Counted from the first letter of the stretch, positions 44,241 to 53,788 are shown. The stretch: DNA of 64,000 nt from Bacteroidota bacterium (GCA_016708785.1 JADJFC010000001.1:558001-622000); one strand, 5' to 3'. A program made the numbers and translations. Notes: generated by a model from the sequence alone, not told the origin.

Positions 44241-45848
44241 CTACAGAAGAACTTCCGATTTTTTATTTTTGAATTCCGACGTCGTATGAAAATGAATAGC
44301 AGCAAAACTGTTTTTGATCATCTTCAACATCCATTCGTTCTCGGAAAGATAAACAGGATTCTCTTCCTTGTCGTAGGCAATAGCTGAATTACGACTACTG
44401 ATGAATTGATTTAATTGCACTTCTGTATCGCCCGTGATCCAATATGCTTTTGAAAAACTCAACGAACGAAATTCACACTTCGCACCATACTCATGTTCCA
44501 ACCGGAATTTGATCACATCGAACTGTAGTTCTCCTACGGTACCAATAATTTTACGATTTCCCGGTTGCTGCGTAAACAACTGAGCAACTCCTTCTTCTGT
44601 TAACTGCTGAATTCCTTTTTCAAGTTGTTTGGCTTTGAATGGATCACGGTTCTCTACTTCTTTAAAGATCTCCGGAGAGAAACTAGGTATGCCTTTATAG
44701 TGTAGCATCTCGCCTTCTGAAAGGGTATCGCCGATCTTAAAAATTCCGTTATCATACAAACCAATTACGTCGCCGGGAAAAGCTTCTTCGATCAATGTCT
44801 TTTCATTGGCCATAAAGCTTGTAGGGTTCGTAAAGCGGACCTTTTTATCCAAACGGGTATGGAAGAAAAATTTATTTCTTTCAAATCGCCCTGAACAAAT
44901 TCTTAAAAATGCAATTCTATCTCTATGATTCGGATCTAAATTGGCATGAATCTTAAAAACAAAACCCGAGAATTTATTTTCTTCTGAATTTACAATTCGC
45001 TCTTCCGCTTCGCGTGATGATGGCTGTGGAGCAATTTCAAGAAACGTTTCCAGCAATTCAAGAACACCAAAATTATTTACAGCACTACCGAAAAATACCG
45101 GTGCGATCAATCCGTCACGATAAAGATCTTTATTGAACGGCTCAAATACACCCTCAACTAAATGAACATCTTCACGTAACTTATCTACATATTTTTTTTC
45201 GACAAATTTTTCTATTCCATCATCACTTAACTCAACGATCTTTGCTTTATTCTCTGAGATACCAGTCTTGTTCGGCTCGAATAAATTCAATTCGCCTTTG
45301 TACATGTTGTAAACACCTTGAAAAGATTCACCTTGACTAATCGGCCAAGTAAGCGGACGAACATGTATCTTTAACTTATCTTGCAATTCATCGAGCAAAT
45401 CGAAAGGATCCTTTCCTTCACGATCCATTTTGTTGATAAAGATGATCACCGGTGTACTCCTCATCCGGCAAACGGCCATTAACTTTTCCGTTTGTTCCTC
45501 TACTCCTTTTATGCAATCGACAACTAGAATAACGGAATCGACAGCGGTAAGTGTCCTGTATGTATCCTCCGCAAAGTCTTTGTGACCGGGAGTATCCAAT
45601 ATATTCACTCGTTTTCCTGCATAATCAAAGCCCATCACCGATGTCGCCACAGAGATTCCTCTTTGTTTCTCAATTTCCATGAAATCAGAAGTTGCAGTTT
45701 TGCGGATCTTATTGCTTTTCACCGCACCTGCTGTATTAATGGCACCACCGAAAAGCAGAAGTTTCTCCGTTAATGTCGTTTTTCCGGCATCGGGGTGAGA
45801 GATAATTGCAAAGGTTCTGCGTTTGGATATTTCTTTTTCCAACTCCAT
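44241..45848 (-). CDS. prfC: Peptide chain release factor 3
   Basis: 535 residues, the usual RF3 length. The GTPase domain is intact: SHPDAGKTTLTEKLLLFGG, DTPGHKDFAEDTYRTLTAVD and INKMDREGKDPFDLL, followed by domain II/III sequence typical of RF3 (FFGSAVNNFGVLELLETFL, VGELQFDVIKFRLEHEYGAK). It recycles RF1/RF2 from the ribosome after termination. Monocistronic as far as can be seen. Confidence 0.96.
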   Translation of the reverse strand: MELEKEISKRRTFAIISHPDAGKTTLTEKLLLFGGAINTAGAVKSNKIRKTATSDFMEIEKQRGISVATSVMGFDYAGKRVNILDTPGHKDFAEDTYRTLTAVDSVILVVDCIKGVEEQTEKLMAVCRMRSTPVIIFINKMDREGKDPFDLLDELQDKLKIHVRPLTWPISQGESFQGVYNMYKGELNLFEPNKTGISENKAKIVELSDDGIEKFVEKKYVDKLREDVHLVEGVFEPFNKDLYRDGLIAPVFFGSAVNNFGVLELLETFLEIAPQPSSREAEERIVNSEENKFSGFVFKIHANLDPNHRDRIAFLRICSGRFERNKFFFHTRLDKKVRFTNPTSFMANEKTLIEEAFPGDVIGLYDNGIFKIGDTLSEGEMLHYKGIPSFSPEIFKEVENRDPFKAKQLEKGIQQLTEEGVAQLFTQQPGNRKIIGTVGELQFDVIKFRLEHEYGAKCEFRSLSFSKAYWITGDTEVQLNQFISSRNSAIAYDKEENPVYLSENEWMLKMIKNSFAAIHFHTTSEFKNKKSEVLL

Positions 45849-45924
45849 ATTCTTGGATTAATGATTGAACGGCGAAAGTAGTGATTTTTAGGGCAATTTC
45901 CGAAGGAAATGGTGGGCAAAATCA

Positions 45925-45952
45925 GGTCAAGGGTCAAAGATTAAAGGTCAAG
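45925..45952. repeat. 7-bp-period word array (GGTCAAG x4)
   Basis: GGTCAAG, GGTCAAA, GATTAAA, GGTCAAG in four exact steps between prfC and cvfB. It is nearly identical in layout to the left arm of the array at 7480-7507 but has no inverted partner. Confidence 0.7.
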
Positions 45953-46041
45953 TTTGTATGCAGATATTCTTCGAATATAATGGGTCTTCGGCTCAAATCT
46001 GCTTGTGGCTATGCCGCGTGAAATATACTCCATGAAAAGAC

Positions 46042-46050
46042 TACCTTTGC
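46042..46050 (+). promoter_or_regulatory. -7 promoter box of the cvfB-like gene
   Basis: TACCTTTGC, identical to the tRNA-Glu box, lies 16 bases before the ATG at 46067. No clear -33 element is seen at the right distance. Confidence 0.5.
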
Positions 46051-46066
46051 CTCACAAATTATTAAC

Positions 46067-46897
46067 ATGGAAATTGGCAAATACAACGATTTAACAGTAA
46101 AAAGTCTGGCAATGATCGGTCTTTATCTGACTGATGGCGAATCTGACGTGCTTCTACCAAAAAAATATGTGAAAGGCAACCCAAAAGTTGACGATGTTAT
46201 CACGGTTTTCGTTTATCTGGACAATGATAATAGAGCTATAGCTACCACTCTTCAGCCTTTTGCAAGTGTTGGCGATTTCGTGTTTTTAACGGTGAAAGAT
46301 GTGAATACACATGGCGCTTTCATGGATTGGGGAATCGCGAAGGATATTTTTGTACCCTATGCAGAGCAGCGCGAGGATATGGAAATCGGGAAACAGTATT
46401 TAGTTCATTTATTTATCGATGACCATTCAGAGCGAATAACGGCAACCACTAAATGGGGAAGTTATATTGAAAAAGAACACGACCTGGAAGTTGACGATGA
46501 AGTACAGATCCTGATCGCAGAAAAAACAGATCTGGGATACAAAGTCATCATCGAGAATAAATTCGAAGGACTCATTTTCAACAATGAAATTTTCGGTGAT
46601 GTTCGTCCCGGCGATATCAGTCGTGCATACATCAAGAATATCCGTTTCGATGGAAAAGTTGATGTTAGCTTACAGCCTATCGGTTATCATCATATAGAAG
46701 ACAACAAACTTGTCATCTTGCATCATCTCAAAATAAACAATGGCACACTTGACCTAGGCGACAAAAGTCCGGCTGAATCGATTTACACTAAATTGAAGAT
46801 GAGTAAGAAGAATTTCAAACGGACGATTGGCGGTCTTTATAAAGACAGGATAATTACTGTTGGAGATTTTGAGATCAAATTGATTGCGATTGATTAG
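46067..46897 (+). CDS. cvfB: S1-domain RNA-binding protein, CvfB-like
   Basis: 276 residues with the CvfB layout: three S1/OB-type modules in a row (about 3-60, 66-130 with DVNTHGAFMDWGIAKDIFVP, 140-205) and a C-terminal winged-helix part (LGDKSPAESIYTKLKMSKKN then FKRTIGGLYKDRII). These proteins are often mislabelled as GntR regulators; CvfB binds RNA and affects virulence gene expression in Staphylococcus. The role in Bacteroidota is unknown. Confidence 0.85.
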   Translation: MEIGKYNDLTVKSLAMIGLYLTDGESDVLLPKKYVKGNPKVDDVITVFVYLDNDNRAIATTLQPFASVGDFVFLTVKDVNTHGAFMDWGIAKDIFVPYAEQREDMEIGKQYLVHLFIDDHSERITATTKWGSYIEKEHDLEVDDEVQILIAEKTDLGYKVIIENKFEGLIFNNEIFGDVRPGDISRAYIKNIRFDGKVDVSLQPIGYHHIEDNKLVILHHLKINNGTLDLGDKSPAESIYTKLKMSKKNFKRTIGGLYKDRIITVGDFEIKLIAID

Positions 46898-46930
46898 GAT
46901 ATTTATTTTCTCTGTCGATAAAATATTTCC

Positions 46931-46966
46931 CGCAGATTAAGACGCAGATAAATTCGCAGATTTTTT
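46931..46966. repeat. 12-bp-period CGCAGAT word array
   Basis: CGCAGATTAAGA, CGCAGATAAATT, CGCAGATTT, just after the cvfB-like gene. It shares the CGCAGA word and lead-in with the array at 21461-21500, also at the 3' end of a plus-strand gene. Confidence 0.55.
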
Positions 46967-47002
46967 TCCCTGATCATTGGTATTTTCAAGTAACCCTAGG
47001 TC

Positions 47003-47971
47003 CTACTTCAAAACTTGTATGCTCGATTTGATGTTCGTGCTCTCAATAATATAAAGAGGACGGTTGATTACATTCTTGTTTATACGACTGATGTACTCAC
47101 CAATAATGCCAATTGAAATCAACTGGATTCCACCAACAAACATAGAACTGATTATCAAAGATGTCCAACCGGTAATTGTTCTATTCAGGAAGTAGTGTGA
47201 ATAGATTGCATAAAGTATAATTATAAATGACAGGAATGAAATGAAAAATCCTGATCGGGTAACCAGTGACAATGGCTTATCGGAAAAACCGGTAATTCCA
47301 TCCATTGCAAAACGTAACATTTGAGTAACAGAATACCCTGATTTTCCGAATTTGCGTTTCTCTCTCGTAAAAAGAACGTGCGTTTGTCTGAATCCAAGCC
47401 AAGCGATCTGTCCTCTCAAAAATTTATTCTGTTCAGGCATTAATTTCAAATAGTCTGCTACCCTTTTATCAATTAACCTGAAGTCGCCTGTGTCTATAGG
47501 TATTTCTATGTTTGTGGATTTTCTGAGAATGCGATAAAATAATTTTGCAGTGATTTTTTTAAACCAGCTTTCGCCGTTGCGCTCCGTTCTTCGCGCGTAT
47601 ACTACTTCGAATCCTTCTTTATACTTTGCAAACATTTCTTCAATTAATTCCGGCGGATCCTGCAAGTCTCCATCAATAATGACAATAGTTTTGCCACAAC
47701 ACAGATCCAGCCCAGCTGTTACTGCGATCTGATGTCCGAAATTCCTGCTGAAATTAATAAAGTATACCTTGTTGTCATTTCTGGCCAAACGAATAAGACT
47801 TGCCAGTGAATTGTCTTTGCTACCATCATTCACAAAAATAAGTTCATAGTTCGATGCAATCTTTGATGCAACCCTTGATAATCGGTTATACAATTCATCA
47901 ATAACCAATTCCTCACTATAAACCGGAATAACAACTGAAAGATCTACCTCTTTCTTATCTTCTCTGTTCAT
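47003..47971 (-). CDS. Glycosyltransferase family 2, polyprenyl-phosphate type
   Basis: 322 residues. GT2 domain (SVVIPVYSEELVIDELY, IFVNDGSKDNSL, FSRNFGHQIAVTAGLDL, metal site DGDLQDPPELI) and two C-terminal membrane helices (about 235-300), ending GEYISRINKNVINRPLYIIE. It overlaps the upstream GT39-type gene by 17 bases. The pair fits the scheme in which the GT2 enzyme loads a polyprenyl phosphate and the GT39 enzyme transfers the sugar across the membrane. Confidence 0.92.
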   Translation of the reverse strand: MNREDKKEVDLSVVIPVYSEELVIDELYNRLSRVASKIASNYELIFVNDGSKDNSLASLIRLARNDNKVYFINFSRNFGHQIAVTAGLDLCCGKTIVIIDGDLQDPPELIEEMFAKYKEGFEVVYARRTERNGESWFKKITAKLFYRILRKSTNIEIPIDTGDFRLIDKRVADYLKLMPEQNKFLRGQIAWLGFRQTHVLFTREKRKFGKSGYSVTQMLRFAMDGITGFSDKPLSLVTRSGFFISFLSFIIILYAIYSHYFLNRTITGWTSLIISSMFVGGIQLISIGIIGEYISRINKNVINRPLYIIESTNIKSSIQVLK

Positions 47972-49442
47972 GAACTTTGTATTTAATTACATTTCCGGCT
48001 ACTTCAATTTTTTCTACTTTAAAATTATCAGTCAGATACTCTTTCAATGCATCATCCTGAACTAATACAAGTGTATTCGGCTGAATATCATTTCGACATA
48101 TGAATTTTACAACTTGTCCTTTTGATCTTAGCACTTTCACATATAACTGCAATTGTGCATTGTATTCCTCATAGAGTATTCTATTATCACTTACATCATG
48201 CTTACCATGGATAGCATCACGCATGTAATAACTTAATTCAAAATAATTGGCTTGCCAGCTGCCGGGCTTTGGCTTTGGTAAATAGACTCTGTCAATTGTA
48301 GCACGATATGGATTTATCGATATAAAAAAAACAAATGCAAAAGGTAAAAAGTTGTATTTCAATAACTGGTTCACAAACTCAATCTTACTAATCACGTCAA
48401 ATATCAAATACAAGAATAAGGATGTAAGCAATGCAATAAACGGATACAATGGCAAATCATACCAATCAAGTTTGGTTTCTGAGCCAGATATAACAATAAA
48501 GTATGTTAGAATCAACAATCCAAAGTACAATGACAACTTTCTGATTCTTTCATCCTTGTTCAAAGCCCCGGTAAGTATACCAAAAGGCAAGAACAAATAC
48601 CATGGAGTAAAACGAGATGAAATAACATTGTCGTAATAAAACCATGAATCTTGCTTATGATTTTCAATTGCCTCAAAAAATCTCCCACCCAGATCATTCA
48701 TATAAACAGCATCCAGATAGCCCGGCAAAACCATTTCCCGTAGCAAATAATATCCAAATGTAAAAAACAAAAAAATGCCAAGTCCGAAATAGAAATGTTT
48801 ATTCTTTAGCAATTCAAATAATTGTTTTTGCATTAAAACAAAAATAAAAATAGCAGGTGTAAAGAATAATGCTGCTACCGATTTTGTCAAAACACCGAGA
48901 GTCATACTTATAAAGAAAAAATATAAATATTTAACCTTTTTAGTTTCAGAATATGCGAAAAAGGAAAAGCAATAAAGAGTTGTAAATAAAGTAAGCATTG
49001 CGTCATAATCACCTGTCCTTGTTCCGTGATCTGAAATATACCCCCGAGATGTGATCAATATGACAACTGAAATAAATCCAACCCAGAAATTCTTTAAATA
49101 TCGATTTGAAAAAAATACAATTGCAAGGCAAGTGAGTAATCCGGCAATTGCAGAAGGAAGTCTAATCGCGAGTTCATTCGGACCTACAACACCCATTAGC
49201 AAAGCTTGGCACCAAATCAGAAAAGGAGGCTTGGTATTCCAAAGATCAGGTGCTCCCTCATAAAAAGTAACAATCCAATTTTTATTATTGTACATTTCAT
49301 AGGCATTCATCGTAAGACGAGATTCATCCCATAAATGAATTGGCAATGAACCTAAATGCCCAAAGAGAGGAACACAAATGACTCCGGCCAAAATAACATA
49401 CTTAAAATTATTCTTAAAAAATCCGGACATAAAAACATACAT
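47955..49442 (-). CDS. ArnT/PMT-like GT39 membrane glycosyltransferase
   Basis: 495 residues from the first ATG; an alternative ATG four codons later (49428-49430) is equally plausible. The N-terminal periplasmic loop carries the superfamily acidic motif (IHLWDESRLTMNAYEMYNNK) and PDLWNTKPPFLIWCQALLMG, then RTGDYDAMLTLFTTLY. About eleven helices are followed by a soluble C-terminal domain. A TAATTTTG box on the minus strand (49463-49470) is a candidate promoter for this two-gene operon. Likely target: lipid A, glycan or surface protein; unknown. Confidence 0.87.
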   Translation of the reverse strand: MYVFMSGFFKNNFKYVILAGVICVPLFGHLGSLPIHLWDESRLTMNAYEMYNNKNWIVTFYEGAPDLWNTKPPFLIWCQALLMGVVGPNELAIRLPSAIAGLLTCLAIVFFSNRYLKNFWVGFISVVILITSRGYISDHGTRTGDYDAMLTLFTTLYCFSFFAYSETKKVKYLYFFFISMTLGVLTKSVAALFFTPAIFIFVLMQKQLFELLKNKHFYFGLGIFLFFTFGYYLLREMVLPGYLDAVYMNDLGGRFFEAIENHKQDSWFYYDNVISSRFTPWYLFLPFGILTGALNKDERIRKLSLYFGLLILTYFIVISGSETKLDWYDLPLYPFIALLTSLFLYLIFDVISKIEFVNQLLKYNFLPFAFVFFISINPYRATIDRVYLPKPKPGSWQANYFELSYYMRDAIHGKHDVSDNRILYEEYNAQLQLYVKVLRSKGQVVKFICRNDIQPNTLVLVQDDALKEYLTDNFKVEKIEVAGNVIKYKVHEQRR

Positions 49443-49666
49443 AAATAAACGTGTTCGTTATACAAAATTAAATGCTGACCATAGGGTACGTAAACATAAG
49501 TAATTTTCAAATCTAAAAAAACAAATGAACATGGACTATGGCGCTATTCTAAATCAAACCAGATAACTTTACAATATTGTTACAATTTAATTTACAATTT
49601 ACTCTTGCATACAATATCAAACCTGACTTATATCATGTTACAACTAATTTTGCCACGGAACCAGGT

Positions 49667-50350
49667 TCAAAAATTACTATCTGACTGAAACTTAAAACCC
49701 AATCGTTTACCGGTAGCAATTCGTGACTGCAAATTAGCATTGATCACTTCACCAACACTAATCTGACCTTGCTGATCGAATGGAGGAGTAAATGGATCAA
49801 AGTCGAGGCTATATAGAATTGCCGACTCAATTATTTTCATCAGGCACTCCTGATCCATTACTGAAGATGAAAAATCGTTGTATAAATAGCTCAGTTGTTT
49901 TTTGCCTTCAACAAAAAAATGTTTTTCCTTATTGATAAAAATTCTTCCAACAAGATATCCGATGTCGTTGGGGCGATTGTATTTGAAACTATCACTTAGA
50001 AAATTGTAGATGAATATTTTTCCGCAGTAAGCATTGTCTTTGTTTTGCTGAACATAAGGCGACTTCCATACTTCATGTGTACTATCAAATGTGAAAATAT
50101 TTGTATGCATTACAAAAAGTAATGTTTCGTCGGCCAATGTAAACTCAACTTCGAATTCGCTCGTGTCTTTAAATGAAACTGCCAGGTTACCATCAAAACC
50201 TTTTACCTGAGCTGTCAGATCTTTACTTATTTCAATAAGCATCGTACGAAGCTCTTCAAAAACATCTTTTGTTTTCGAATAGACTTCTTGTTTGAGCGAA
50301 ACTTTCTTTTTTAAAAGCTCAACAATCTTATCGTACTTGCCTTCAGCCAT
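49667..50350 (-). CDS. Hypothetical protein downstream of proS
   Basis: 227 residues, soluble, no signal peptide. The helical N-terminus (MAEGKYDKIVELLKKKVSLK and EELRTMLIEISKDLTAQ) is followed by a beta-rich core (FEVEFTLADETLLFVMHTNI, VGRIFINKEKHFFVEGKKQL). I do not recognise the family. It starts nine bases after the proS stop, so it is cotranscribed with proS and is probably a housekeeping gene of unknown role. Confidence 0.65.
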   Translation of the reverse strand: MAEGKYDKIVELLKKKVSLKQEVYSKTKDVFEELRTMLIEISKDLTAQVKGFDGNLAVSFKDTSEFEVEFTLADETLLFVMHTNIFTFDSTHEVWKSPYVQQNKDNAYCGKIFIYNFLSDSFKYNRPNDIGYLVGRIFINKEKHFFVEGKKQLSYLYNDFSSSVMDQECLMKIIESAILYSLDFDPFTPPFDQQGQISVGEVINANLQSRIATGKRLGFKFQSDSNF

Positions 50351-50359
50351 TTTTAGCTT

Positions 50360-51829
50360 TTAGTAAGATCTTGCAAAGACTACTCTTTGCGTGGAAGGAT
50401 TACCGGTATAAATACATTTTCCGGATTCCTGTTTGTTATTAATTGGAATGCAACGAATAGTAGCTTTCGTTTCGTCTTTGATCTTTAATTCTGTTTCAGT
50501 AGTTCCATCCCAATGCGCCATTACAAATCCGCCTTCATCCAATTTAGCTTTGAACTCATCGTATGAATCTGCTTTGAAAGTATGAGTCTCTCTGAAATCA
50601 GAAGCTCGACGATAGATATTATCCTGAATTTGTTCTAACAAGTGTTCTATCTTGATAGAAAGATCTGTTAATTGCATCACTGATTTTTCTTTCGTATCAC
50701 GACGAGCGACTTCAACAGTTCCGTTCTCAAGGTCACGAGGACCAATTGCAATGCGAACAGGAATTCCTTTCAATTCATATTCGGAAAATTTCCAGCCCGG
50801 TTTATGGGTGTCTCTGTCATCGTACTTAACAGAAATATTTTTCGCTTTTAATTCAGTAATGATCTTATCCACAGTAGCAGTGATCAACTTTAATTGGTCG
50901 TCACCTTTGTAAATTGGAACGATCACAACCTGTGTAGGAGCAAGTTTTGGTGGTAACACCAATCCTTGATCATCACTATGCGCCATGATCAATGCACCCA
51001 TCAGACGAGTAGAAACTCCCCATGATGTCGCCCAGACAAATTCTTTTTTCCCTTCACGATTGGTAAATTGAACATCAAAAGCTTTGGCAAAATTTTGTCC
51101 AAGGAAATGTGATGTTCCCGCTTGCAATGCTTTTCCATCCTGCATCAAAGCTTCAATGCAATAGGTATCCAATGCACCGGCAAATCTCTCATTAGCAGTT
51201 TTCACACCTTTAAGAACAGGAATTGCAAGTGTCTTTTCAGCAAATTCAGAATAGACATCAAGCATTCTTCTTGTCTCTTCAATAGCTTCCTCCGCAGTTG
51301 CATGAGCAGTATGACCTTCTTGCCATAAAAATTCAGCTGTACGAAGAAATAATCGCGTACGCATTTCCCAACGAACAACATTTGCCCACTGATTGATCAG
51401 TAATGGTAGGTCTCGGTAAGATTCTATCCAGCCGCGATAAGTATTCCAAATGATGGTTTCTGAAGTTGGACGAACAATCAGTTCTTCTTCAAGTTTTGCA
51501 TCCGGATCGACCATAATTCCGCCTTTTCCATCATTTTTCAGACGATAATGAGTAACAACGGCACATTCTTTGGCAAAGCCTTCTACGTGAGAAGCTTCTT
51601 TGGCAAAGAAGGATTTTGGAATAAAAAGCGGGAAATAGGCATTAGAATGGCCGGTATCCTTGAACATTTTGTCCAAAATAGCCTGCATCTTTTCCCAGAT
51701 TGCGTAACCATATGGCTTAATGACCATACAACCACGGACGGCCGAATTTTCGGCCAGATCCGCTTTAACAACAAGGTCCTGATACCATTGGGAATAGTTA
51801 TCTGCTCGGGTAGGAAGTGCTTTACTCAT
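50360..51829 (-). CDS. proS: Prolyl-tRNA synthetase, short (archaeal/eukaryote-like) type
   Basis: 489 residues from the ATG at 51827-51829 (MSKALPTRADNYSQWYQDLV); the longer reading adds 13 non-conserved residues. Class II motifs: RPTSETIIWNTYRGWIESYR, TSHFLGQNFAKAFDVQF, WGVSTRLMGALIMAHSDDQG. There is no editing insertion between motifs 2 and 3, and the chain ends in Tyr (VVFARSY), both typical of the short ProS type. It charges tRNA-Pro. A minus-strand TACTTTTG box (51866-51873) with TTTG at 51895-51898 is the probable promoter. Confidence 0.95.
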   Translation of the reverse strand: MSKALPTRADNYSQWYQDLVVKADLAENSAVRGCMVIKPYGYAIWEKMQAILDKMFKDTGHSNAYFPLFIPKSFFAKEASHVEGFAKECAVVTHYRLKNDGKGGIMVDPDAKLEEELIVRPTSETIIWNTYRGWIESYRDLPLLINQWANVVRWEMRTRLFLRTAEFLWQEGHTAHATAEEAIEETRRMLDVYSEFAEKTLAIPVLKGVKTANERFAGALDTYCIEALMQDGKALQAGTSHFLGQNFAKAFDVQFTNREGKKEFVWATSWGVSTRLMGALIMAHSDDQGLVLPPKLAPTQVVIVPIYKGDDQLKLITATVDKIITELKAKNISVKYDDRDTHKPGWKFSEYELKGIPVRIAIGPRDLENGTVEVARRDTKEKSVMQLTDLSIKIEHLLEQIQDNIYRRASDFRETHTFKADSYDEFKAKLDEGGFVMAHWDGTTETELKIKDETKATIRCIPINNKQESGKCIYTGNPSTQRVVFARSY

Positions 51830-51865
51830 ATTGATTTTGGTACGGTGTTTGTAAATCGTCGGTAA

Positions 51866-51898
51866 CAAAAGTAAGAATTAAAATGAAAAATCTTCAAA
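51866..51898 (-). promoter_or_regulatory. Candidate promoter of proS
   Basis: Minus-strand TTTG (51895-51898), 21 bases, TACTTTTG (51866-51873). The -33 part lies inside the first codons of the divergent lipoprotein gene, so the two genes probably share or compete for this short region. Confidence 0.5.
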
Positions 51899-53691
51899 CA
51901 CTAATCGGATTAGCCATCATACTTTCGGCTTCAGCATGTTCTTCAACTTATCATGCAGGTACTACCCCTCCGGACGATGTTTATTATTCAAGTAAAAACG
52001 AACCGGCTCCGGCTCAACAAACATATCCAACTACTCCGGCTGCATCGCCAAACGATTACAGCACGGGTAACAATAATTATAGTCAGGATAATCAATCCGG
52101 ACAAACTTCTGATCCAAACCAGGGAAACAATCAAAACTACTCTGACCAAAATCAGAATCAGAATCAAGATTATTATTCACCTGATCAAAACTCAAATAAT
52201 CAGTCCTACTCTTCTCAGAGTACAGACGGACAAGGCAATACATATATAACGAACAACTACTACGACGATTATTACGATTACGAATATTCATCACGTATCC
52301 GTCGTTTTTATACTCCTGCATACGGTTATTCTTATTACGACCCATACTATACTAATTCATATATGTATGACTACTACCCTTCTTCATGGGGAGTTAGTAT
52401 TTATCTTGGATATAACTGGTGGGCTCCAACTTATTACTATTCTCAACCATTTTGTTATGGTGTAGGTATTGGATATGGTTATGGTTACGGATATGGTGGT
52501 TGTGGTTACAATCCTTATTACGGTTACAATCCTTATTACGGTTATAATCCTTACTATGGAGGGTATTATGGTGGTTACTATGGTGGATATTACGGTGGCT
52601 ACTATTGTGGAAATACAAATCCTTACTACTATAATTCATACGACGATTACAGTCATTATTATGGTCCTCGTGGTACAGTTGGCGACAACACACCTCGTTC
52701 GGGCGCAGGACGCAGTTCAGGTACAATTGGTCAAAAATACGAACAGGCAGTTCAGTCCGGAAAAATTTCGAGTTCATCACCTGCAACTCTTGACAGTCGA
52801 GGTACTAAAAACAATATACCAAATACGACAACTGACCCAAGAGGAAATATAAGCACACCTCAAAATGGTAAAGGACAAAATACAAATCCTGCAATTGAAA
52901 ACGGAACTGTAAAAGGCAATAACAATTCTCAAACTCGTCCTACAAACCCTACACTTAATGATAAAGGTGGAAAAAATGTAAATGACAGGAATTTGAATCA
53001 ACCGAAAAATAATCAGATGCAGAATAGCAATCCTTCGAAAAACGGAACTAAAAATCCAACTGTTCGTCCTTCTAACACTCCATCTAATCCGACTCCAAGT
53101 CGTGATGATTCAAAGCGTGATCAGAATAATAACAACTTCAATCAAAGTCCGCAGAACAATACACCGAACAACAATATGCAACAGGACAGAACGCCTAAAA
53201 ATAATCCGCGTCAAAACAATAACCAGTCCTATAATATGCAGCCTTCGAATTCTCAATCAAAGAACAATCAGAATACTCGTCCAAATCAAAATTCACCTCA
53301 GAACAATTTTAATAATAACCAAAATGGAAACTCTAAAAGCAATTCTGGCAACATTCGTCCGGAAACATTTCAACAGAACAAATCGCAATCGGGCAATACT
53401 ACTCCCCGTACAAATAACTACACCCCTCAAAGGGAATCGAAAAAAGATATGAATTCCAGTCCACGTAATGAAACAAAGACTCCTATCTTTTCTCCACGTA
53501 ATGAACCAAAGATGTACAAGCAAGAAAAGTCAGGGAACTCTTTTCAATCGGCACCAAATAACTCAATGCCATCTCAGTCTTCCCCTTCAATTTCAAGTCC
53601 ATCCCGTTCAACACCTTCATCACCTTCAACACCTTCCAATTCATCTCCTTCAAGAGGTAATTCAAATGGTGGTGGTGGAAAAAGAAGATAA
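51883..53691 (+). CDS. Low-complexity Tyr/Gly- and Asn/Gln-rich lipoprotein
   Basis: 602 residues. Lipoprotein signal with lipobox SASAC (residues 15-19). Then an Asn/Gln/Ser/Asp-rich segment (25-130), a Tyr-rich segment with a possible short beta domain (130-205; YNWWAPTYYYSQPFCYGVG), a Tyr/Gly repeat block (three GYNPYY units, then four GGYY units, residues 208-241), and about 330 residues of Asn/Gln/Pro/Ser-rich sequence ending in a Ser/Pro stretch and Lys/Arg. The composition is prion-like or adhesive-protein-like. Probably anchored in the outer membrane. No enzyme motif. Confidence 0.78.
   Translation: MKNLQTLIGLAIILSASACSSTYHAGTTPPDDVYYSSKNEPAPAQQTYPTTPAASPNDYSTGNNNYSQDNQSGQTSDPNQGNNQNYSDQNQNQNQDYYSPDQNSNNQSYSSQSTDGQGNTYITNNYYDDYYDYEYSSRIRRFYTPAYGYSYYDPYYTNSYMYDYYPSSWGVSIYLGYNWWAPTYYYSQPFCYGVGIGYGYGYGYGGCGYNPYYGYNPYYGYNPYYGGYYGGYYGGYYGGYYCGNTNPYYYNSYDDYSHYYGPRGTVGDNTPRSGAGRSSGTIGQKYEQAVQSGKISSSSPATLDSRGTKNNIPNTTTDPRGNISTPQNGKGQNTNPAIENGTVKGNNNSQTRPTNPTLNDKGGKNVNDRNLNQPKNNQMQNSNPSKNGTKNPTVRPSNTPSNPTPSRDDSKRDQNNNNFNQSPQNNTPNNNMQQDRTPKNNPRQNNNQSYNMQPSNSQSKNNQNTRPNQNSPQNNFNNNQNGNSKSNSGNIRPETFQQNKSQSGNTTPRTNNYTPQRESKKDMNSSPRNETKTPIFSPRNEPKMYKQEKSGNSFQSAPNNSMPSQSSPSISSPSRSTPSSPSTPSNSSPSRGNSNGGGGKRR
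52504..52605 (+). repeat. In-frame tandem repeats encoding GYNPYY x3 and GGYY x4
   Basis: Three 18-bp units from 52504 to 52557 followed by four 12-bp units from 52558 to 52605, all in frame within the Tyr/Gly-rich lipoprotein gene. Synonymous differences between units (TAC/TAT, GGT/GGA/GGG) show that the repeats are not brand new and that the amino acid pattern is preserved. Confidence 0.85.
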
Positions 53692-53716
53692 TCATTTTAA
53701 TTAACCCAAAGTGTAC

Positions 53717-53768
53717 AGCCCGCATGGAAAAAGAGAGAGAACTATACTACATGCGGGCTCTTTTTTTT
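53717..53768 (+). terminator. Rho-independent terminator of the Tyr/Gly-rich lipoprotein gene
   Basis: AGCCCGCATG (53717-53726) pairs perfectly with CATGCGGGCT (53750-53759) across a 23-base purine-rich loop, followed by CTTTTTTTT. Confidence 0.9.
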
Positions 53769-53788
53769 AAAGCTCAATACAATCAATT

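Noticed and set aside
51953..53704. Several long frames on both strands inside the low-complexity lipoprotein gene
   Set aside because: Repetitive codons keep other frames open by chance; their peptides are Ile/Arg/Thr- or His/Asn-rich nonsense.
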